The translations under genes were made by a program, and so were the position numbers. From the NCBI GenBank assembly GCA_910585155.1, contig CAJUEC010000028.1, positions 1 to 32,389 of the forward strand: 32,389 nt of DNA. The letters are read 5' to 3'. Below the pieces are notes generated by a model. The model did not search any database, was not told the DNA's origin, and saw only the letters and a list, made by a program, of their open reading frames with translations. Origin of the DNA: an uncultured Oscillospiraceae bacterium (GTDB taxonomy: Bacteria; Bacillota; Clostridia; Oscillospirales; Oscillospiraceae). Positions 1 through 6,710 of the stretch are shown here, in pieces. Positions within the stretch are counted from its first letter, which is position 1, and each line of letters opens with the position of its first letter.

Positions 1-40
1 GACCCTCCTGTTTGGGAAAACAGCTTGCGGATAGCAAAAT

Positions 41-78
41 TTCGCGGCCCTCGGATTTCACTTTCCGAGGGCCGCGAA
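41..78 (-). terminator. Intrinsic terminator of the tRNA-Arg gene
   Basis: A perfect 15-bp inverted repeat (41-55 with 64-78, 8-nt loop) lies 53 nt past the 3' end of the minus-strand tRNA. Read on the minus strand it is followed by ATTTTG, a short T tract. There is no T tract on the plus strand, so it should act on minus-strand transcripts. Confidence 0.75.
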
Positions 79-131
79 TGCGTTGAAAACACTGGCTTGA
101 CGGGCAAGATAGCATTTTCACCACATGAACT

Positions 132-207
132 TGGTACGCCCGGAGGGACTCGAACCCCCAACATTCAGAACCGGAATCTGACGCTCTATCCATTGAACTA
201 CGGGCGC
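132..207 (-). tRNA. tRNA-Arg, anticodon CCG
   Basis: The minus strand folds as a full cloverleaf. The 7-bp acceptor stem starts GCGCCCG and closes with CGGGCGT, so the first pair is G1-U72 wobble. The anticodon stem TCAGA/TCTGA holds loop TTCCGGT, placing anticodon CCG at 174-172; it reads CGG arginine codons. The T arm contains GGTTCGAGTCC. The discriminator base is A and CCA is encoded at 134-132. Without CCA the gene is 73 nt (135-207). A terminator hairpin follows at 78-41. Fold and anticodon are read directly; the G1-U72 pair is the only oddity. Confidence 0.95.
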
Positions 208-282
208 ATATCTCATGGCACCTGCATAGTATAGCAGAATTTCCCGCCCTTGTAAAGTGAGAATTTAAATTTTTTTAGATAA

Positions 283-486
283 CCCGGTCAGGAAGCATTT
301 CACAACCAATTTGCGGCATTGGAAAATCAGATTGACTCCTGCCGCATCAGCAGCTTTTTCAGTGGCCCCGCCCTGCTGGAGAGCGGCGGCTTCAACGTGA
401 TCCTTCTGAACATCCAGATGGAACGACTGGAAAGGATGGAGGACGCCGGGCTCCACAAATTTGCTCGGACTGACCGGAAGCGCTGA
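283..486 (+). pseudogene. Remnant of a LytTR-type response regulator receiver domain
   Basis: The frame is open from just after a stop at 280-282 to TGA 484-486, with no usable start. It reads like the N-terminal half of a LytR/AgrA response-regulator receiver: a segment ending SGPALLESGG, then FNVILLNIQMERLERME where an intact receiver has FDVILLDIQMPGMDGME. The phosphorylatable Asp of the LLDIQM motif is therefore Asn, the following PGMDG is lost, and the rest of the receiver and the DNA-binding domain are missing. It lies between the tRNA and the chemoreceptor, and no partner kinase is in the window. The relationship is inferred from motif spacing; the decay (no start, lost Asp, early stop) is direct. 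Confidence 0.55.
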
Positions 487-494
487 AAAAGTGC

Positions 495-523
495 TTCCCT
501 TTTTTGAACATCTATGGTATACT
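495..523 (+). promoter_or_regulatory. Putative promoter of the chemoreceptor operon
   Basis: An extended -10 TGGTATACT (515-523) has a weak -35 TTCCCT (495-500) at 17-nt spacing. Transcription would begin near 530 and leave a leader of about 110 nt before the GTG at 642. The alternative -35 TTGAAC (504-509) is only 8 nt from the -10 and was not chosen. Confidence 0.5.
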
Positions 524-641
524 CCTTTTCAAAGTCTATCGTCCATCGGTTCTGTATAGCGCCAAGCTTGCGAACAAAAGAACGAACGACTTTTTGTTCT
601 ATCCATCAATAAAAATCATCCAGAAAAGGAGCGACGGGAAC

Positions 642-2681
642 GTGACGGGAACGCAAGCGAATCTCCTCGCCAGCCGGGGGATCAAACGGAGCCTGAACAG
701 AAGGATTTTGAGGAATACCACCCTCAATATCTTGATTTTGGTGGTGATATGCTGTGCGATTATGGGCCTTGCCATGCAATCGCTGGCCAACAGCATTTTG
801 CTGGACAGCCTTCAGCCCATGGCCCGGCAGTCGGCCAAAACCGTGGAGGCCAACATCCACATGCTGGCGGACCGCATGATGACCATTGCCGGCGACTCCC
901 GGATGCACACAGTCTCCCCCGCCGGCCCGGAGGAAACCGAGACCCCCCGCCCCAATTCCGCAGCCGCTGCGGAAAACCGCACCGCGGTGCTGGAAGAGGC
1001 GGCCGAAATCTACGAGTTTCACACCATCGCCCTGTACGGCCTGGACGGCCGGCTGATGCAGGGGATTGAGGGCGCGCCGGACCATCTGGACAGCGGCTTT
1101 CTGGCGCTTTTGCAGGAGACGGACAACCTGACCACCGACCCGTCCACCATCTACCAGGGCAAGCTGGGCATCACAATGGGTATGCCTGTGAAGCAGAACG
1201 GCGAGACCGTTTTCTACGTGATGGGCGTCTATAAATACGACACGCTCAACGATGTGATCAGCAGCATCAACCTGGGGCGAAGCGGCATGGCCTACATGGT
1301 CAACCGGGAGGGCGTCGTCACCGGCCACCCCGACCAGTCTCTGGCCCTGGGCGGGAGTTCGCTGGACCAGCTCAGCGGCGGCAACACGGACGCGGTCCAG
1401 CGGGTGACCACCGGGGAAACTGGCGCTACGGAATTCCCCATCGACGGAGAGCAGATGCTGGTGGCGTTTTCCCCCATCCGCGGGACGCAGTGGTCCCTGG
1501 TCATCCAGATTCCCAAGTCGGATTACAGCCATTTCATCAACGGCGCCATGCTGGTGTCCATTCTGGCCACCCTGGCGGTTCTGGCGGTCTCCATCCTGGT
1601 GGTCCTGCGCCTGGCCCGCTCCATCTCCATCCCCGTAAAGCAGGTCACGGACCGGATGGTGGCCCTCTCCAACGGCGACCTGCACACAGATGTGCTTCCC
1701 GTCCGCTCCGGGGATGAGCTGGAGGTCATGACACAGACGCTGGACGCCACGCTGGAGAGCCTGAACCGGTACATATCCGATATCCAGCAGGTATTGACGC
1801 AGGTTGCGGACGGAGACCTGCGCACGCAGCCCCAGGTGGATTACAAGGGCGACTTCTCCCTGATCCGCGGCAGCCTGCACACCATCACCGAGTCCATGAA
1901 TGAGACCCTGCTGGGATTCCGCGCCGCCGCAGACCGGCTTACCGATATGGCGGCACAATTGAGCGGGCAGTCCGTGCAGCTGCACCAGGCCTCTCTGGAG
2001 CAGAACCAGTCCACTGAGGAGCTGGTCCACGAGGTGACCCGCGTAAAGGACCGGCTGGCCGACGTCACGGAGAGCAGCAGCCAGACCCGCTCCCAGACCG
2101 AGGAGATCACCCGGCGCATTCGGAGCGCCAACCAGCAGATGGCCGCCCTGTCCTCCGCGATGGACGATATCAGCGCCAACGCACAGCAAATCACCAAAAT
2201 TGCCAAGGACATCGAGGACATCGCGTTCCAAACCAACATTCTGGCCCTCAATGCCTCTGTGGAGGCCGCCCGCGCCGGAGCCGCCGGAAAGGGCTTCGCG
2301 GTGGTGGCCGACGAGGTGAAGCAGCTGGCCGCCAAAAGCGCCGAGGCCGCCAAGAGCGCCACGGAGATGGTCGACAACACCAAGGCGATCATCCAGACCG
2401 GCGTGGTGCTCACCGCGGATACCGCCGGATCCCTGCGGGAAATCTCCGATGTCTCCGCCCAGATCAACATCATCTCGGATCAGCTGGCGGCGGCGGTGCA
2501 GGGCCAGGAGACCGCCCTGGCCGCCATGGAGACCCGCATCGACGCCATTTCCGCCGTGGCGGACCGCAACCTGCAAAACGCGGGGGAGACCGAGCAGTCC
2601 AGCGGCTCGCTGGCCAAGGAGGCCGAGGCGCTCCAGGTCCAGGTGAGAAAATTTATTTTGAAGGAGACGTACAGGCGATGA
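642..2681 (+). CDS. Methyl-accepting chemotaxis protein
   Basis: Transmembrane chemoreceptor of 679 residues that passes ligand binding outside the cell to CheA/CheW. I chose GTG 642 because AGGAG lies 10 nt upstream and the in-frame stretch back to 504 has no protein-like character. Layout: TM1 about 28-48, a Cache-like extracellular sensor about 50-298, TM2 about 300-323, HAMP about 323-378, a second HAMP-like segment 383-424, then a long coiled coil. The signalling tip at about 522-565 is canonical: EDIAFQTNILALNASVEAAR, then GKGFAVVADEV. It ends KETYRR, with no CheR-binding pentapeptide. Its stop overlaps the next start (ATGA), so the lipoprotein is translationally coupled. No che genes are in the window, so control of something other than flagella remains possible. 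Confidence 0.93.
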   Translation: MTGTQANLLASRGIKRSLNRRILRNTTLNILILVVICCAIMGLAMQSLANSILLDSLQPMARQSAKTVEANIHMLADRMMTIAGDSRMHTVSPAGPEETETPRPNSAAAAENRTAVLEEAAEIYEFHTIALYGLDGRLMQGIEGAPDHLDSGFLALLQETDNLTTDPSTIYQGKLGITMGMPVKQNGETVFYVMGVYKYDTLNDVISSINLGRSGMAYMVNREGVVTGHPDQSLALGGSSLDQLSGGNTDAVQRVTTGETGATEFPIDGEQMLVAFSPIRGTQWSLVIQIPKSDYSHFINGAMLVSILATLAVLAVSILVVLRLARSISIPVKQVTDRMVALSNGDLHTDVLPVRSGDELEVMTQTLDATLESLNRYISDIQQVLTQVADGDLRTQPQVDYKGDFSLIRGSLHTITESMNETLLGFRAAADRLTDMAAQLSGQSVQLHQASLEQNQSTEELVHEVTRVKDRLADVTESSSQTRSQTEEITRRIRSANQQMAALSSAMDDISANAQQITKIAKDIEDIAFQTNILALNASVEAARAGAAGKGFAVVADEVKQLAAKSAEAAKSATEMVDNTKAIIQTGVVLTADTAGSLREISDVSAQINIISDQLAAAVQGQETALAAMETRIDAISAVADRNLQNAGETEQSSGSLAKEAEALQVQVRKFILKETYRR

Positions 2682-3124
2682 AACGGATTTGCGCCATACT
2701 TTTCAGCCTGCTGCTGATGGCATCCCTGCTGGCATCCTGCGGGAATCAAAGCGGGCTTCAGGACGGATACTATACTGCCCAGGCGTCCGAATTCAGCCAC
2801 GGCTGGAAGGAATATATCACCATCCTGGTCAAGGGCGGAAGCATCGTCTCCGTCGAGTACAACGCGGAGAATGCCAGCGGCTTCATCAAGAGCTGGGACA
2901 ACGCGTATATGCAGACCATGCTCCACTCCAACGGCACCTACCCCAACGAGTATACCCGGTATTACGCCGGCCAGCTCCTGGAGGGCCAGGGCAAGGGCGG
3001 CATTGACGCGATCTCGGGGGCGTCGTCCTCTCACAAAACCTTTCAGGTGCTGGCCCGCGCGGTTCTGGAGCAGGCCCGGCAGGGGGACTCCAGCATCGCG
3101 ATTGTGGACACCTCCCATTCCTAA
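2678..3124 (+). CDS. FMN-binding-domain-type lipoprotein
   Basis: Predicted 148-residue lipoprotein. A Lys/Arg start and hydrophobic segment end in lipobox LASC, with Cys21 as the lipidated residue. The body resembles the FMN_bind family of small redox lipoproteins and electron-transfer subunits: DGYYTAQASEF near the mature start, then GIDAISGASSSHKTFQVLAR near the C-terminus. The latter matches the SGAT-S/T flavinylation motif with Ser in place of the usual Thr. Covalent FMN is a family expectation and cannot be read from sequence; the Thr-to-Ser change makes non-flavinylated binding possible. The ATG overlaps the chemoreceptor stop by 4 nt and AAGGAG lies at 2661-2666, so it may serve as a periplasmic-side partner of that receptor. 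Confidence 0.8.
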   Translation: MKRICAILFSLLLMASLLASCGNQSGLQDGYYTAQASEFSHGWKEYITILVKGGSIVSVEYNAENASGFIKSWDNAYMQTMLHSNGTYPNEYTRYYAGQLLEGQGKGGIDAISGASSSHKTFQVLARAVLEQARQGDSSIAIVDTSHS

Positions 3125-3175
3125 AATCGGACCGCCCTGTGCTCCAATGATGACGCCGCCTATGGAGGAGACATG

Positions 3176-3460
3176 ATGGCAAAACGATTTGAATACGACA
3201 CCGTTCTCCACGAAATCCCGGAGAAGGGCGGCGCGTATGTGGTCTTCCCCTGGGACATTCGGGAGCAGTTCGGGAAGGGGCGGGTCAAGGTCCACGCCGA
3301 ATTCGACGGCGTCCCCTACGACGGCAGCATTGTGAACATGGGGCTGAAGGACGCTCACGGGAACGTCTGCTACATGATCGGCGTGCTCAAATCCATCCGG
3401 AAGCAGCTGGGAAAACAGGATGGAGATCCGCTCCATGTCGTCATCGAGGAGCGCCAATGA
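3176..3460 (+). CDS. DUF1905 domain protein
   Basis: Small soluble protein of 94 residues matching the DUF1905 family: it opens FEYDTVLHEIPEKGGAYVVF and contains PWDIREQFGKGRVKV and YDGSIVNMG, as in the beta-barrel-like domain often fused to YdeI/OmdA-type proteins. No biochemical role is known. Two adjacent ATGs exist (3173 and 3176); the second sits 7 nt from GGAGG and is preferred. It is the last gene before a strong terminator and probably rides on the chemoreceptor transcript, 51 nt after the lipoprotein stop. There is no signal peptide, so it should be cytoplasmic. Confidence 0.8.
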   Translation: MAKRFEYDTVLHEIPEKGGAYVVFPWDIREQFGKGRVKVHAEFDGVPYDGSIVNMGLKDAHGNVCYMIGVLKSIRKQLGKQDGDPLHVVIEERQ

Positions 3461-3517
3461 CGTTTGACGGCCTGTATTCACCGACCCAAGCCGTCGTCTG
3501 AACAGGGATTTTCTTGT

Positions 3518-3560
3518 GAACCGGGGATGGCCCAACAACAGCCAGCCCCGGTTCTTTTTT
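3518..3560 (+). terminator. Strong intrinsic terminator
   Basis: GAACCGGGG (3518-3526) pairs with CCCCGGTTC (3546-3554), and TGGC/GCCA extends the stem inside across a single A-G mismatch. Six T follow at 3555-3560. It closes the chemoreceptor-lipoprotein-DUF1905 unit. Confidence 0.9.
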
Positions 3561-3600
3561 GCGGAAGCGCGGTCTGGCGACCGCCTATTTTTCCCGTCCC

Positions 3601-3627
3601 TGTGACCATTTCCCCAAAACCGCGTCT
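3601..3627 (+). promoter_or_regulatory. ECF-type (probably autoregulated) promoter
   Basis: TGTGACC (3601-3607) and CGTCT (3623-3627), 15 nt apart, fit the general ECF layout of a -35 with an AAC/GAC core and a CGTC -10. No sigma-A-like hexamers were found here. Its position directly ahead of an ECF gene suggests that sigma drives its own operon. Confidence 0.55.
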
Positions 3628-3663
3628 TTATAGGTGAAAGGGCCTTTCAAGGAGTGATACACC

Positions 3664-4224
3664 ATGGACGACAAGGAGATCATCGGGCTGTTCCTCGCCC
3701 GGGACGAGGGGGCCGTAGAGGCCGCCCAGCGGCAGTACGGCGGCTACTGCGCCGCCATCGCCAACGGCATCCTGGACGACCGGGGCGCGGCGGAGGAATG
3801 TGTCAACGACACGTGGCTGAAGTGCTGGCAGTCCATCCCGCCCCAGCACCCCCGGTCGCTGAAGGGCTTCGCGGGGCGGATCGCCCGCAACCTGGCCCTC
3901 AGCGTCCGCCGGGCGGACATGGCCCAGAAGCGGGGCGGCGGACAGACGGCCCTGGCCCTGGACGAGCTCAGCGAGGTGGTGTCCGGCGGCGAGACCCCGG
4001 AGGGGGCCATGGACCGTCAGGCCCTCCGGGCCGCGCTGGACGGCTTCCTGGCGGGCCTTCCGGAACGCAGCCGGAGCCTGTTCCTGCGGCGGTACTGGTA
4101 TCTGGACAGCGTGGAGCAGCTCGCCAAGCGGTTCGGCATGAGCAAGACCCAGACCACCACCACGCTCCACCGCCTGCGGCAGAAGCTGCGGGCCCATCTT
4201 GAACAGGAGGGTTTTGATTTATGA
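3664..4224 (+). CDS. ECF-family RNA polymerase sigma factor
   Basis: Sigma-70 family protein of 186 residues, the length of an ECF factor with only regions 2 and 4. Region 2 (about 1-85) includes AEECVNDTWLKCWQSIPP and LKGFAGRIARNLAL, the usual core-binding and -10-recognition helices. Region 4 (about 115-180) ends in the helix-turn-helix SVEQLAKRFGMSKTQTTTTL before LHRLRQKLRAHL. AAGGAG lies about 9 nt ahead of the ATG. Its stop overlaps the start of the next gene (ATGA), a membrane protein with anti-sigma-like placement. Activity is therefore probably gated by that protein, and an ECF-like promoter upstream suggests positive feedback. The triggering signal is not apparent. Confidence 0.9.
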   Translation: MDDKEIIGLFLARDEGAVEAAQRQYGGYCAAIANGILDDRGAAEECVNDTWLKCWQSIPPQHPRSLKGFAGRIARNLALSVRRADMAQKRGGGQTALALDELSEVVSGGETPEGAMDRQALRAALDGFLAGLPERSRSLFLRRYWYLDSVEQLAKRFGMSKTQTTTTLHRLRQKLRAHLEQEGFDL

Positions 4225-5297
4225 AAAACCACGAGCTTTTAGATCTGATCGGGGACGTAAACGAGGACTACGTCCAGGCGGCGGACGGCAAGGTGATCCG
4301 CCCCAAATTCCGCTGGAAGGCCGTCGCGGCCTGTGCCGCCTGCGCGGTGCTGGTACTGGGGGCCTACCCCGCGTATCAGGCGGCCCACCCGCCCCTGCAC
4401 AGCTACACGGTGCTGGAGGGCGGCGGCATGACCACGCAGGGCGACGTGAAAGCCCCGGCGGGTGGGACATTCGGCCCCGGCATCATACCCGGCGGTGCCT
4501 ATGTGGGCAACGACAGGGGGGAAACAGGTATTGACGGCACCGAATACACCGTCCCCGGCCAGGACGCCCCCGCTCAGGAGAAGGCTGCGGCCCAATACCA
4601 GGGATTGCTCCAAGGCCTGGGCGGGCAGGGAGGCTACGAGCCGGAAGCCTACCCCGGCTGGTACGGCGGGGCCTGGATCGACAACAGCTTTTACCCGGAG
4701 GCCAAGCTGGCGGTGGCCCTTGTGGACGGCTTCCGCACCGACGAGCTGGAGGCGCAGATTGAGGAATGGTGCGGCGGTGAGGTGGTATTCAAGGATGTGA
4801 AATACTCCCGGAGCTACCTGGACCAGCTGATGGAGCCCATCAGTCAGGTGCTGGAGGAGGCGGACATGGACCTGTTGTGCGGCTTTGGTGTGGACGTGAT
4901 GGAAAACTGCCTTGGCGTGGATATTCACAGTGATGGTAAAGATATCCCCAAGGAGGTGCTGGCCAAGCTGGCCCAGTTCGACCCAGACGGCGACGCCATC
5001 CGGGTGCGGCTGCGCACCGGCAGGCTGGACACCTTGACAGACGAGACGGTGAAAGGCCCCGCTCCCGCTCCCGCGGCCCCCGACGAACAGCCCGTCCCCG
5101 CCGTCACCGAGGACGGCGATCAGATCTACCACGGCGAGGACGCCGTCCCCGGCGGCGCGGTCATCTCCGACGGCGCGGCCGTCCCCGGCGGGGCCCAGCC
5201 CATGGAGAAGTTCCCCGCAGTCACGGAGAAGGAAAAGGCCCAGCCCGCGGAGGAGTTCCCCGCGGGCACGGAGGAGGCCCGGCCCGCCCCCTATTGA
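4221..5297 (+). CDS. Single-pass membrane protein, putative anti-sigma factor
   Basis: A 358-residue protein coupled to the sigma gene by a 4-nt overlap. The cytoplasmic N-terminus begins MKNHELLDLIGDVNEDYVQA, a style common among clostridial anti-sigma partners, followed by one TM helix at about 33-52. The remaining 300 residues should be extracytoplasmic. They include a Gly/Pro-rich linker (about 65-140), a folded middle section (about 145-275, with WYGGAWIDNSFYPEAKLAVA), and a Pro/Glu/Ala-rich tail with two short repeats, FPAVTEKEKAQPA and FPAGTEEARPAP. No zinc anti-sigma HxxxCxxC motif is seen. The anti-sigma role is inferred from position and topology, not homology, so the protein may instead be the effector the sigma factor controls. 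Confidence 0.7.
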   Translation: MKNHELLDLIGDVNEDYVQAADGKVIRPKFRWKAVAACAACAVLVLGAYPAYQAAHPPLHSYTVLEGGGMTTQGDVKAPAGGTFGPGIIPGGAYVGNDRGETGIDGTEYTVPGQDAPAQEKAAAQYQGLLQGLGGQGGYEPEAYPGWYGGAWIDNSFYPEAKLAVALVDGFRTDELEAQIEEWCGGEVVFKDVKYSRSYLDQLMEPISQVLEEADMDLLCGFGVDVMENCLGVDIHSDGKDIPKEVLAKLAQFDPDGDAIRVRLRTGRLDTLTDETVKGPAPAPAAPDEQPVPAVTEDGDQIYHGEDAVPGGAVISDGAAVPGGAQPMEKFPAVTEKEKAQPAEEFPAGTEEARPAPY

Positions 5298-5314
5298 CCC
5301 GCTGCAAATTTCTC

Positions 5315-5343
5315 TTCCCTTTTTCGGAAGAATCGGTTATAAT
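5315..5343 (+). promoter_or_regulatory. Candidate promoter of the rhomboid gene
   Basis: A consensus TATAAT (5338-5343) with TTCCCT (5315-5320) 17 nt upstream. The same weak -35 and spacing occur before the chemoreceptor gene. The -10 lies in the left arm of the 5339-5376 hairpin, so start site and hairpin overlap. Confidence 0.4.
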
Positions 5344-5376
5344 ACAGCCAGCCGTTTCTGCGGCTGGCTGTATTAT
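5339..5376 (+). terminator. 16-bp perfect hairpin after the sigma operon
   Basis: 5339-5354 pairs perfectly with 5361-5376 around loop TTTCTG, 41 nt past the stop at 5297. The stem is symmetric and ends in TATTAT, with no true T run, so termination may be partial. It could also shape the 5' end of the rhomboid transcript. Confidence 0.6.
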
Positions 5377-5395
5377 TGACTCGAGGTGACCTGTT

Positions 5396-5983
5396 ATGGC
5401 CCGAAACGATATGAACCACCCCACCATGAAGATCTCCTACAACGCCCCTGTGGCCCTCACCTTTGCCCTGCTCTCCCTCATCACCCTGGCGGCCAACTAC
5501 CTCACCGCCGGCTGGACCAACCACCACCTGTTCTCCGTCTACCAGTGCTCCCTGGCCGACCCCCTGGCCTGGGTGCGCTTCTTCGGCCACGTGCTGGGCC
5601 ACAGCGGCTACGCCCATTACATCGGCAATATGGTGCTCATCCTGGTGCTGGGCCCCAACCTGGAGGACCGGTTCGGCAGCTGGAACGTGCTGTGGGCCAT
5701 CCTGTTCACCGCCCTGGTGTCCGGGCTGGTGCAGTTCCTCTTCTTCCCTGGCACCGCCCTGCTGGGGGCGTCGGGCATCGTGTTTATGATGATCCTGCTG
5801 TCCTCCTTCGGCGGGGTGCGCAACGGCACCATTCCCACCACCCTCATTCTGGTGGCCATCTTCTACCTGGGGGGCGAGCTGTGGGACGCCATCTTCGTCC
5901 GGGACAACATCTCCCAGCTCACCCATATCATCGGCGGGCTGTGCGGGACGGTGCTGGGTTTCGCGCTGCCGGGGAAAAAATAG
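5396..5983 (+). CDS. Rhomboid-family intramembrane serine protease
   Basis: Polytopic membrane protein of 195 residues with about six helices. The rhomboid signature is intact: HSGYAHYIGN (about 69-78) matches HxxxxHxxxN, the catalytic Ser is in GASG (Ser126), and the catalytic His is in SQLTHIIGG (His177) in the last helix. Such enzymes cut transmembrane substrates within the bilayer; the substrate here is unknown. GAGGTG lies 7 nt before the ATG. The gene follows a sigma/anti-sigma pair, so cleavage of that anti-sigma factor is a tempting idea, but no sequence evidence links them and a hairpin separates the units. A structured repeat and a strong terminator follow. Confidence 0.9.
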   Translation: MARNDMNHPTMKISYNAPVALTFALLSLITLAANYLTAGWTNHHLFSVYQCSLADPLAWVRFFGHVLGHSGYAHYIGNMVLILVLGPNLEDRFGSWNVLWAILFTALVSGLVQFLFFPGTALLGASGIVFMMILLSSFGGVRNGTIPTTLILVAIFYLGGELWDAIFVRDNISQLTHIIGGLCGTVLGFALPGKK

Positions 5984-6000
5984 CGCGACAACAGGTGCAC

Positions 6001-6113
6001 AGGGGCGCTTGGACCGAAGCGAGCTCTGCAGACCAGGAATTGCGGAGCAATTCTGTCTGTGAGGCCAGTCGAAGGGAAAGCGACCCGTTGTGCGCTCAAT
6101 GGGAGCGTGAACG
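6001..6113 (+). repeat. Structured 3'-end repeat, copy 1 (plus orientation)
   Basis: Starts 18 nt after the rhomboid stop. GGCGCTTGGACCGAAGCGAG (6004-6023) is matched at one base difference by the minus-strand copy after the ACT gene (GGCGCTTGGACCGGAGCGAG), and GAAGGGAAAGCGACC near 6071 parallels GGAGGGAAAGCAACC there. The centre is a hairpin, AATTGC/GCAATT (6038-6043 with 6047-6052), flanked by CAGA/TCTG. It is the most divergent of four copies and, like the others, lies in the direction of the preceding gene. The function is unknown. Confidence 0.6.
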
Positions 6114-6124
6114 CAGGGCATCCC

Positions 6125-6154
6125 CGCCCCCTCCTGTTCGGGAGGGGGCGTTTT
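6125..6154 (+). terminator. Intrinsic terminator after rhomboid gene and repeat
   Basis: CGCCCCCTCC (6125-6134) pairs with GGAGGGGGCG (6141-6150), loop TGTTCG, followed by TTTT. It ends the rhomboid transcript, so the repeat at 6001-6113 would be part of that mRNA's 3' UTR. Confidence 0.85.
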
Positions 6155-6169
6155 CACGCCTGTAAATAA

Positions 6170-6237
6170 TATGTGAACAACATGTATTTTTCTTGACAAT
6201 GGAGATAGCCCGCGCTAATATATGTGAAGCAAATATA
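6170..6237 (+). promoter_or_regulatory. MarR-operon promoter with two candidate operators
   Basis: Near-ideal sigma-A promoter: TTGACA (6193-6198), a 17-nt spacer and TAATAT (6216-6221). Two 17-bp sequences sharing TATGTGAA and ending in A/T-rich half-dyads flank it, at 6170-6186 (before the -35) and 6221-6237 (over the -10 end and start site). Both are imperfect palindromes, as expected for MarR dimers, suggesting autorepression of the marR-exporter operon. Confidence 0.7.
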
Positions 6238-6251
6238 TCGGAGGTGATACC

Positions 6252-6710
6252 GTGAGCGAAACCGAACGGATATCCGTTCTCACCATGTTTCAGACGCTGA
6301 AGGCCAAGACCTCCCGCCTGCTGGACCCGGTGGTCCAGTCGGAAAATCTCACCCTTCTCCAGGCCTGCGTGCTGGCCCACCTGTACCGGCAGGACGCGGC
6401 GGTGGGGGACATCAGTGAGCTGGCGGTCATGGACCAGGCCAACGCCTCCTCCCTGTGCAAGAAGCTGGAGCGGGAGGGCTTCCTCACCCGCACCCGGCGG
6501 GCGGAAGACCGCCGGGTGGTGATCCTCTCCCTCACCCCCAAGGGGAGGGAGGCGGCGGAGCGGCTCCAGCAGCGGCTCAACCACTTTTTGGAGCTGCTCA
6601 ACGACCTGCCCACCGACGCCAAGGAAGAGCTGCTTCGGGGCTACCATGCGGCCAACCAAATGCTGGACTATCTATTCGAACAAACCAAAGGAGACCAAAA
6701 CATATGCTGA
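6252..6710 (+). CDS. MarR-family transcriptional regulator
   Basis: Winged-helix regulator of 152 residues. LQACVLAHLYRQ precedes the DNA-binding helices (AVGDISELAVMDQANASSLC and KKLEREGFLTRTRRAEDRR), then the wing RRVVILSLTPKGREAAERLQ; this order and the D-R-R wing motif are typical of MarR proteins. GTG 6252 is chosen because GGAGGTGAT ends 3 nt upstream and no ATG fits. The stop lies 4 nt inside the exporter gene, so the two are translationally coupled. The family usually represses its own operon and is relieved by small amphipathic molecules; two operator-like repeats flank the promoter here. The natural inducer is not deducible. Confidence 0.9.
   Translation: MSETERISVLTMFQTLKAKTSRLLDPVVQSENLTLLQACVLAHLYRQDAAVGDISELAVMDQANASSLCKKLEREGFLTRTRRAEDRRVVILSLTPKGREAAERLQQRLNHFLELLNDLPTDAKEELLRGYHAANQMLDYLFEQTKGDQNIC

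Noticed and set aside
504..523. TTGAAC/TATACT as a -35/-10 pair
   Set aside because: Spacing is only 8 nt; an extended -10 with a weak -35 at 17 nt fits better.
504..641. In-frame N-terminal extension of the chemoreceptor
   Set aside because: The ATG at 504 lies in the promoter region; the GTG at 642 has AGGAG upstream and starts the recognisable protein.
606..2576. Long minus-strand open frame opposite the chemoreceptor
   Set aside because: Low-complexity His/Gly/Val/Leu-rich product caused by G/C-rich codons of the sense gene; no ribosome-binding site or recognisable domain.
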